From: an uncultured Ruminococcus sp.
GTDB taxonomy: Bacteria; Bacillota; Clostridia; Oscillospirales; Acutalibacteraceae
Length of the DNA stretch: 8,514 bases
Reading direction: 5' to 3'
NCBI GenBank assembly: GCA_902803125.1
Contig: CADCOZ010000120.1
Location: forward strand, 1 to 8,514
Part shown: piece by piece, positions 5,094 to 8,514 of the stretch
Numbering within the stretch: the stretch's first letter is position 1
Layout: each line of letters starts with the position of its first letter
Position numbers and translations under genes: made by a program
Notes under the pieces: model-generated
Database searches by the model: none
What the model was told of the DNA's origin: nothing
Seen by the model: only the letters and a program-made list of their open reading frames with translations

Positions 5094-5888
5094 ATGAAAT
5101 CAACTGTTAAAAAGATCCTTGCCGTTGCCCTGATGGCCGCTATGATCGCCTGTGTAGGAGCCGGCTGTGCAAAGAACGATACCACTAAGGCCGAAAGCAG
5201 CACTACTTCTGCCGCTTCTGCTGATGCTTCCACCGAAAGCAAGGCCGAAGAGTCCAAGGAAGAGAGCAAGAAAGAGGAAAGCAAAGCTGAAGAGAGCAGT
5301 AAGGTAGAAGAGAGCAAAGAAGAGCCTTCCGCTCAGCCCGCTGTTGACGCTGCCGAGCTGGTCGGCGTTTATGTAGTCGGTGCCGGTTCTGAAGTACAGA
5401 CTGCTCTTGAACTCAAAGAAGGAAACACGGTTGTTGTCACCAAAGCAGATGGTTCTATGGAAGGTACTTGGGCTGTCGAAGGTACAACGGTTACCGTTAC
5501 CATGGCAGATGGCGATGTGCTGTCCCTCAACTATGCTGACGGCACCCTTACTTCCACCACCGATGCCGCTATTGTCTTTGTAAAGCAGACCGGTGAACAA
5601 ACCGAAGAGCCGTCTGAAACAAAACAGCCCGGTGCTTATGATGCCATTATTGGTACTTATACATTGACCGTTGATGATGCAGTAGTGGCCGCTGTGCAGC
5701 TGAATGATAATTTTGTCGCAGTGGAACAGAATGCTGAAGGTGCTGCGCAGGAAGGCACATGGGCTGTAGAAGAAGGCAAAATTGTCATTACTTTTGGTGA
5801 TGAATCGCAGGCCTTTGAATATGTGGACAGTACACTCGTTTCTGTTGAGAATCCCAACTATGTTTTTGTAAAGCAGACCGCTGAATGA
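5094..5888 (+). CDS. Secreted lipoprotein with Ser/Lys/Glu linker and two beta-rich repeat domains; frame continues past the stop
   Basis: A 264-residue exported protein of unknown function. The signal peptide has a KK-containing start and a hydrophobic core (about 8-19). Likely lipidation is at Cys25 (VGAGC, an imperfect lipobox); Cys20 (MIAC) is the alternative. Residues 26-84 are a disordered linker with S-K-x-E-E repeats (SKAEE, SKEE, SKKEE, SKAEE, SKVEE) that would span the cell wall. Two homologous ~77-residue domains follow, about 88-165 and 185-261, each with G-x-Y at the start, EGTWAVE in the middle, a Y-x-D-(G/S)-x-L strand and FVKQT at the end, suggesting a small beta-sheet or lipocalin-like fold. 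The TGA at 5886-5888 comes 3 codons after the second FVKQT. In the same frame a third copy of the domain follows. The gene has its own strong promoter. No enzyme motif is seen; surface binding or a structural role is a guess. Confidence 0.85.
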   Translation: MKSTVKKILAVALMAAMIACVGAGCAKNDTTKAESSTTSAASADASTESKAEESKEESKKEESKAEESSKVEESKEEPSAQPAVDAAELVGVYVVGAGSEVQTALELKEGNTVVVTKADGSMEGTWAVEGTTVTVTMADGDVLSLNYADGTLTSTTDAAIVFVKQTGEQTEEPSETKQPGAYDAIIGTYTLTVDDAVVAAVQLNDNFVAVEQNAEGAAQEGTWAVEEGKIVITFGDESQAFEYVDSTLVSVENPNYVFVKQTAE

Positions 5889-6164
5889 CAGACCAGTGAC
5901 GAACAGCCGACCGAAAACGATGATGCCGCTGTACTGGCCGGCACCTACTATATGTTTAACGGTGATGTTGTCGCCGCACAGCTCGATATGGCTGCTAACG
6001 GCACACTGGTTCTCGCCAACACAGAGGGTTCTGTGGAAGGCACTTGGACTGTAGAAAACGGTCAGGTTATCATCACCACAGACGGTGCAGCCGCTTTCAC
6101 TTATGCAGACGGCAAACTCGTCAGCGTTGAAAACCCGAATGACACTTTTGTCAAAGCTCAGTAA
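5889..6164 (+). pseudogene. In-frame continuation of the lipoprotein gene: third domain beyond a TGA
   Basis: Directly after the TGA the frame stays open for 91 codons to TAA (6162-6164). It encodes a linker (QTSDEQPTEND) like the one between domains 1 and 2 (QTEEPSETKQP), then a third ~76-residue copy of the domain from 5934: GTYYMFNGD, VEGTWTVENG, YADGKLVSVENPN and FVKAQ. The reading quality is intact and no frameshift is needed, so the stop is either a recent nonsense change, a sequencing error, or read through. The ATG at 5952 falls inside the first strand of the domain and has no ribosome binding site, so an independent start there is unlikely. The full product would be about 356 residues. 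Confidence 0.75.
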
Positions 6165-6223
6165 TTCTTTCCCATCGGCTGAACGCTGAAACGACAGTTA
6201 TTGTCACCGCTATAAAAAAGAAC

Positions 6224-6269
6224 AGCCGCCCATGCTTTTCCATTGAACCGGAAAGCACGGGCGGCTTTT
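6224..6269 (+). terminator. Strong intrinsic terminator, probably bidirectional
   Basis: AGCCGCCC (from 6224) and GGGCGGCT (to 6266) form the base of a stem of about 17 bp, extended by TGCTTTTCC against GGAAAGCA with one mismatch and one bulge; the loop is ATTGAACC. TTTT follows (6266-6269). On the other side an A run (about 6214-6219) gives the minus-strand transcript a U run, so it can act in both directions between the lipoprotein and ATPase genes. Confidence 0.85.
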
Positions 6270-6274
6270 GCCGT

Positions 6275-6329
6275 CAAAAAACAACACCGGAAAGTACAGA
6301 TCATATGCTGTGCTTTCCGGTGTTTTTTG
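6275..6329 (-). terminator. Intrinsic terminator of the ATPase operon, probably bidirectional
   Basis: ACACCGGAAAG (from 6284) pairs with CTTTCCGGTGT (to 6323), and the stem extends through ACA/TGT around a loop of about 10 nt. TTTTTT (6323-6328) follows on the + strand and an A run (6276-6281) on the other side gives U-rich ends on the minus strand. The element ends right at the atpD stop codon (6330-6332), so for the ATPase operon it acts immediately after translation ends. Confidence 0.85.
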
Positions 6330-6959
6330 TCAGGTATCGGTATTTTGCTGTTTCCACGCCTTGATGACTTTCAGGCGGGAGAATTCCTCACGTTCCTTTT
6401 CTTCAAGGGCATCTGTAATAAACTTCACCGTTTCCTCGAATTTCGGAATCATAATATTTTTCAGGGCGTTCGCTCTTTTCTGTGTCTTTTTGATAGCATC
6501 CGCCAAACGGTAAACGCTGTTTTCGATTTCTGCCAAGTGAGCGGTCAGCCGTTTTACCTCACGAAAATAGACAAATGCTTCATCAAACGCCGAGTTGGTG
6601 GAACTCAGGCCATAGAATAAGGTGTTTTCTTCTTCGCTTTCGTCTATTGTCACAATCGGAATTTCCACGCCCATCACACTGCGGTAACTCAGCTGAATGG
6701 AGTCATCTTCCGGCACCGATTTGGCAATCTGGTCAATATATCCCATCGTGATATTTGCTCTCTGCAAAGCAAGGTAAGCTCTGCTGTAGGTCACGTCAAT
6801 TTTGGTTTGGATTTCCGAAGCCTTATCAATCAGGGTCATCATTTCCCGCACCAAGATATTTCTTTTCTTATCGAGCAGTTCATAGCCGGTTCTGGCCAAG
6901 GCCAGCGACTTTTTAGAGGACATCAGGTTACCTTTGGTTGGCACTGCCTGTACCGCCAT
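6330..6959 (-). CDS. atpD: V-type ATP synthase subunit D
   Basis: A 209-residue subunit D (NtpD) of the prokaryotic V/A-type rotary ATPase. It forms the central shaft that turns inside the A3B3 head and links it to the membrane ring. The N-terminal signature is clear: VPTKGNLMSSKKSLALARTG (6-25) followed by ELLDKKRNILVREMM (27-41). Both ends are long heptad-rich helices (about 10-75 and 125-200), as expected for the antiparallel coiled coil, with a less helical middle (about 85-120). Length is normal for the family (about 200-215). The ATG at 6957-6959 follows GAGGTG at 7 nt. It is separated from atpB by 21 nt and is the last gene of the visible operon, directly before a terminator. Confidence 0.95.
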   Translation of the reverse strand: MAVQAVPTKGNLMSSKKSLALARTGYELLDKKRNILVREMMTLIDKASEIQTKIDVTYSRAYLALQRANITMGYIDQIAKSVPEDDSIQLSYRSVMGVEIPIVTIDESEEENTLFYGLSSTNSAFDEAFVYFREVKRLTAHLAEIENSVYRLADAIKKTQKRANALKNIMIPKFEETVKFITDALEEKEREEFSRLKVIKAWKQQNTDT

Positions 6960-6980
6960 TTATACTCACCTCACAGTCGT

Positions 6981-8426
6981 TTATGCGTCATCATCCGAGC
7001 TGTCCGAGGTCTGGTCGTCCGAGAAGGTATGGAACGTCAGATTATCGCTGTCGGTAATATAATACTTATCCAGCATCGCATCATCCACACGATCCAATTC
7101 GGTTCTCGGCAGTGTTGACAGCAGTTTCCAGCCAAGGTCAAGACTTTGTTCCACCGTGCGGTTTTCGTGATAGCCCTGACTGACAAAATACTGTTCAAAC
7201 AGCTTGCCGAACGCCATATACTTCTTATCAACCGGAGAAAGCTCTTCCTCACCGATAACGGAAGCCAGCGAACGGGCATCCTGCACACGGGCATAAGAAG
7301 CAAACAGCTGTGAAGCCAAGTCCTGATGGTCGGCACGGGTATAACCTTTACCGATACCGTCCTTCATCAAACGAGACAAACTGGGCAGTACCGATACCGG
7401 CGGATAGTAACCTGCCCCTTCCAGCTGTCTGTCAAGCACAATCTGTCCTTCGGTAATATAACCGGTCAAGTCCGGCACGGGATGGGTAATATCATCATTG
7501 GGCATGGTCAGAATTGGAATCTGCGTCACAGAACCGCTGCTGCCCTTAATCATGCCGGCTCTTTCATAGAGAGAAGCCAAATCAGAATAAAGGTAACCAG
7601 GAAAACCCTTTCGGCCGGGAATCTCACCCTTGGAAGACGAGAACTCACGCAGTGCCTCCGCATAAGAGGTCATATCGGTCATAATAACCAAAACGTGCAT
7701 ATTGCACTCAAACGCCAGATATTCTGCGGCGGTCAGCGCACAGCGGGGCGTCAGGGTTCTTTCGATAATCGGGTCGTTGGCCAGATTCAGGAACATGACC
7801 ACTCGTGACAATACGCCGCTTTCATCGAAACTTCTGCGGAAGTAATCTGCCACATCATTTTTAACACCCATAGCGGCAAAAACGATTCCAAATTTATTTT
7901 CCCCGTCCGTATCGGCAATTTTCGCCTGTCGGACAATCTGCACCGCCAATTCATTATGTTTCATACCGGAGCCGGAGAAAATCGGCAGTTTCTGACCACG
8001 AATCAGCGTCATCAGGGTATCAATGGTAGAGATACCGGTATTGATATAGTTTCTCGGATAGACACGAGAAACGGGATTCATCGGTATACCGTTAACATTC
8101 GCCCGTTTGAGGGGATAGATTTCGCCCAAGCCGTCAATAGGACGACCGGCCCCGTTAAACACACGACCCAGCATTTCGGGGGAAAGCGGCATTTCCATCG
8201 GTCTTGCCTTGAGGCGTGTTTTGGTGTTGTCCAAAGAAATGGACTTTGTGCCTTCAAACACCTGAATCACCACACGCTTGCCCTCAATCTGCACGATTCT
8301 GCCATGCCGCAGGGTGCCGTTGTCCAGACGGATATCCACCATTTCCTCAAAGGAAGCATTGTCCACATCGTCCAATACAATCAAGGAACCGTTAATTTCT
8401 TTTACGCCAACATAATCAAGAATCAT
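6981..8426 (-). CDS. atpB: V-type ATP synthase subunit B
   Basis: A 481-residue non-catalytic subunit B (NtpB) of the V/A-type ATPase head, alternating with catalytic subunit A. Seen here: an N-terminal beta-barrel (about 1-75), [16 protein letters not shown] (84-99), [20 protein letters not shown] (127-146), and [11 protein letters not shown] (151-161), which replaces the true Walker A lysine loop of subunit A and identifies [15 protein letters not shown] (248-261), [20 protein letters not shown] (271-290) and [12 protein letters not shown] (348-359) are further family blocks. The C-terminus ends in an acidic, Ser/Asp-rich tail (469-481). Length is slightly above the usual 455-470 because of this tail. 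An AGGAAG lies about 11 nt before the ATG at 8424-8426, a little far. In related operons atpA directly precedes atpB; here the 88 nt visible upstream are a repeat-rich spacer. Whether the enzyme pumps H+ or Na+ cannot be told from A, B or D subunits. Confidence 0.97.
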   Translation of the reverse strand: MILDYVGVKEINGSLIVLDDVDNASFEEMVDIRLDNGTLRHGRIVQIEGKRVVIQVFEGTKSISLDNTKTRLKARPMEMPLSPEMLGRVFNGAGRPIDGLGEIYPLKRANVNGIPMNPVSRVYPRNYINTGISTIDTLMTLIRGQKLPIFSGSGMKHNELAVQIVRQAKIADTDGENKFGIVFAAMGVKNDVADYFRRSFDESGVLSRVVMFLNLANDPIIERTLTPRCALTAAEYLAFECNMHVLVIMTDMTSYAEALREFSSSKGEIPGRKGFPGYLYSDLASLYERAGMIKGSSGSVTQIPILTMPNDDITHPVPDLTGYITEGQIVLDRQLEGAGYYPPVSVLPSLSRLMKDGIGKGYTRADHQDLASQLFASYARVQDARSLASVIGEEELSPVDKKYMAFGKLFEQYFVSQGYHENRTVEQSLDLGWKLLSTLPRTELDRVDDAMLDKYYITDSDNLTFHTFSDDQTSDSSDDDA

Positions 8427-8455
8427 TCACATCACTTCTTCCTAAAGACAATTCT

Positions 8456-8514
8456 AAGGGGCAGCCACTTGGGGGAACCCCTTTTCTGGCGAAAAAAGGG
8501 GAGAGCGGGTCTCC
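8456..8514. repeat. Hairpin repeat upstream of atpB, related to 61-87
   Basis: AAGGGG (8456-8461), CAGCCACTT and GGGGGAACCCCTT (to 8483) match the left-edge repeat. Next to it CCCCTTTT (8478-8485) pairs perfectly with AAAAGGGG (8494-8501), and GGAGA (8500-8504) with TCTCC (8510-8514) at the window edge. CCCC at 8478-8481 can pair with 8458-8461, with 8472-8475 or with 8498-8501, so the folds exclude one another. The repeat lies inside what should be the atpA-atpB operon spacer and runs off the window. Confidence 0.65.

Noticed and set aside
5100..5600. Minus-strand open frames of 103 and 166 residues opposite the lipoprotein gene
   Set aside because: They mirror the low-complexity Ser/Lys/Glu region (poly-Ser/Leu on the opposite strand) and have no promoter or ribosome binding site.
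5952..6164. Independent 70-residue gene starting at ATG 5952
   Set aside because: The ATG falls within the first strand of the third lipoprotein domain and has no ribosome binding site; the sequence is the in-frame continuation of the lipoprotein gene.
6243..6620. Plus-strand open frames over atpD
   Set aside because: Antisense to a clear ATPase subunit gene and starting inside a terminator hairpin.
7326..7808. 160-residue plus-strand open frame opposite atpB
   Set aside because: It is the antisense shadow of a conserved subunit B region and has no start signals.

Overview
The window looks like an ordinary chromosomal segment from a Gram-positive, probably spore-forming member of Clostridia (Oscillospiraceae/Ruminococcaceae-like). 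This placement is inferred from five things: a PdaA-type spore-cortex deacetylase, a V-type ATP synthase operon, a lipoprotein with a Ser-Lys-Glu-Glu linker, strong GGAGG-type ribosome binding sites with sigma-A promoters, and hairpin-rich dispersed repeats in the spacers. The genetic code is standard: TGA and TAA are used as stops and Trp is TGG. I see no RNA gene, CRISPR array, transposase or phage gene.

Layout. Positions 1-215 are a gene-free, AT-rich spacer with dispersed and tandem imperfect repeats. Positions 216-1544 (-) encode an Orn/Lys/Arg decarboxylase-family PLP enzyme. It diverges from folC (1711-3075, +), and the two share a compact back-to-back promoter region at 1604-1665. The last 24 codons of folC lie inside a three-hairpin repeat that continues into a terminator-like structure. 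Positions 3076-3468 hold no convincing gene, only an open frame that could be a relic. Next come a YbjN-like protein (3469-3924, +) and a membrane-anchored PdaA-like deacetylase (about 4014-4814, +). A spacer with a 79-nt inverted repeat and a clear promoter precedes a lipoprotein gene (5094-5888, +). Its reading frame continues after an in-frame TGA and encodes a third copy of the same domain up to 6164. Two strong, probably bidirectional terminators (6224-6329) separate it from the convergent ATPase genes atpD (6330-6959, -) and atpB (6981-8426, -). Upstream of atpB a hairpin repeat related to the one at 61-87 occupies the space where atpA should end.

Functionally the genes are mostly independent: polyamine or amino-acid decarboxylation, folate polyglutamylation, cortex peptidoglycan modification, an envelope lipoprotein of unknown role, and the catalytic head and shaft of a rotary ATPase. 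I found no new multi-gene system. The points most worth a second look are the TGA that cuts a three-domain lipoprotein (nonsense mutation or readthrough), the repeat-derived tail of FolC, the recurring hairpin repeats, and stem-loops predicted at the extreme 5' ends of two transcripts.
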